7,031 nucleotides of DNA from an uncultured Centipeda sp. (GTDB taxonomy: Bacteria; Bacillota; Negativicutes; Selenomonadales; Selenomonadaceae). Shown here piece by piece: positions 6,186 to 7,031 of this stretch. The notes under the pieces are model-generated. The model saw nothing but the letters and a program-made list of their open reading frames with translations. It did no database searches and was not told where the DNA came from. The DNA lies in assembly GCA_937925565.1 (NCBI GenBank), contig CALALM010000234.1, positions 1 to 7,031 of the forward strand, given 5' to 3'. Made by a program: the position numbers and the translations under genes. Within the stretch, counting starts at the first letter, position 1. Every line of letters begins with the position of its first letter.

Positions 6186-7031
6186 TTACGCAAACAATTC
6201 CACCTGGTTGCTCTCCATCATACCGTCAAGGCACCCATGCATACGCAGGAGTTCGATGGCGGGTGCGGGGATGTGGGCACGGGCGGCAAGATCCTCGACG
6301 GAGATGAAGCGCCCATCCTTACGCGCCTCGACGATTGCCTGCGCCGCCTTCTGCCCCATGCCGGGAAGTGCGGTGAACGGCGGGAGGAGCGAGTTCTCGT
6401 GGAGGATGAATTTCTCCGCGTCGGATGCATAGAGGTCAACCGGCTCACAGGAGAAGCCGCGCAGGTACATTTCCCACGCGAGCTGCAGGACGATCAGGAT
6501 GTCCTGCTTCTTGTTGTCGAGCTTGCCGCGATGCTCGCGCGCCTCGGCATTCAGGGCATCAATCGCCTGCTTGACCGCCCCCTTCCCCTTCGCAATGATG
6601 TTCGCGTCAAATTCATCGGCACGGATGGAAAAGTATGCAGCGTAGTACGCGAGCGGATAGTGCACCTTGCAGAACGCGATGCGGTAGCCCATCATGACGT
6701 AGGCGGTCGCATGTGCGCGTGGGAAGAGGTACTTGATCTTCTGACACGAGTCGATATACCACGCGGGAATCCCGCCCGCACGTAGTTTCTCAACGACATC
6801 GGCGGCGATGCCCCGCCCCTTTCGCACGTTCTCCATGGTCTTGAACGAGAGCAGCGGCTCGATACCGTTCTGCATGAGGTAGTTCATGATGTCGTCGCGC
6901 GCGGAGATCGCGTCCTTCAGCGTGCTCGTACCCGCCTTGATGAGATCCTGCGCGTTGCCGAGCCAGACGTTCGTGCCGTGGGAAAATCCCGAGATGCGTA
7001 CGAGGTCGGCGAAGCAGTCGGGGTGCGAGTC
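6186..7031 (-). CDS. polC: DNA polymerase III PolC-type alpha subunit, C-terminal 281 residues
   Basis: The frame is open from the right edge to TAA at 6186-6188 and encodes the C-terminal fifth of PolC, the replicative polymerase of Firmicutes (family length about 1430 residues). In fragment numbering, ISGFSHGTNVWLGNAQDLI lies at 13-31, ARDDIMNYL at 44-52, and WYIDSCQKIKYLFPRAHATA at 91-110 followed by a KVHYPLAYYAAYF motif. LPGMGQKAAQAIVEARKDG at about 222-240 is a helix-hairpin-helix. The protein ends in QVELFA, matching the C-terminal beta-clamp-binding motif (compare QLSLF in Bacillus PolC). The polymerase and exonuclease active sites lie upstream of the fragment, outside the window. The first ATG inside the window (6887) is internal, not a start. 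No convincing terminator follows within the 150 nt before flagellin. Confidence 0.97.
   Translation of the reverse strand, partial: DSHPDCFADLVRISGFSHGTNVWLGNAQDLIKAGTSTLKDAISARDDIMNYLMQNGIEPLLSFKTMENVRKGRGIAADVVEKLRAGGIPAWYIDSCQKIKYLFPRAHATAYVMMGYRIAFCKVHYPLAYYAAYFSIRADEFDANIIAKGKGAVKQAIDALNAEAREHRGKLDNKKQDILIVLQLAWEMYLRGFSCEPVDLYASDAEKFILHENSLLPPFTALPGMGQKAAQAIVEARKDGRFISVEDLAARAHIPAPAIELLRMHGCLDGMMESNQVELFA

Noticed and set aside
6237..6785. A 182-codon plus-strand frame
   Set aside because: It is antisense to clearly recognisable PolC sequence.
6186..6887. A separate 233-residue gene starting at 6887
   Set aside because: The frame stays open upstream to the window edge and the extra residues match PolC, so the ATG is internal.

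Overview
The window looks like a chromosomal segment of a motile, moderately GC-rich diderm Firmicute, most likely Selenomonas or a close relative (Negativicutes). Three signals point there together: a PolC-type replicase (the Gram-positive DNA polymerase III alpha subunit), a flagellin whose ends read like Selenomonas flagellins, and a large two-partner-secretion (TPS) adhesin, which needs an outer membrane. The genus is inferred from recalled family resemblance, not from a search.

All three genes lie on the minus strand, so transcription runs right to left. From right to left: (1) 7031-6186, the last 281 codons of polC, entering from the right edge; (2) 6185-6034, an AT-rich intergenic region with a sigma-28-like flagellar promoter, a small dyad, a roughly 75-nt leader and a strong ribosome binding site; (3) 6033-4627, a complete 468-residue flagellin gene; (4) 4626-4481, a strong rho-independent terminator for flagellin, then a short AT-rich promoter region; (5) 4480 to the left edge, the first 1493 codons of a secreted filamentous-haemagglutinin-like adhesin, open throughout and continuing past position 1. 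There is no gene-free stretch longer than about 150 bases.

The adhesin has a Sec signal peptide, a TPS/haemagglutination-activity domain with the NPNG signature, a GLUG-type glycine-motif region, and a long array of MBG/YDG-type beta modules. The array is ordered: three module types (C, A, B) occur in the same order twice, giving a higher-order repeat of roughly 350-390 residues whose second copy runs off the left edge.

Flagellin and adhesin are adjacent surface-protein genes but appear to be separate transcription units. polC is housekeeping and probably unrelated in function. The long plus-strand open frames here (one exceeds 1000 codons) are antisense shadows of the adhesin gene. I see no RNA gene, CRISPR array, insertion sequence or clear new defence system.
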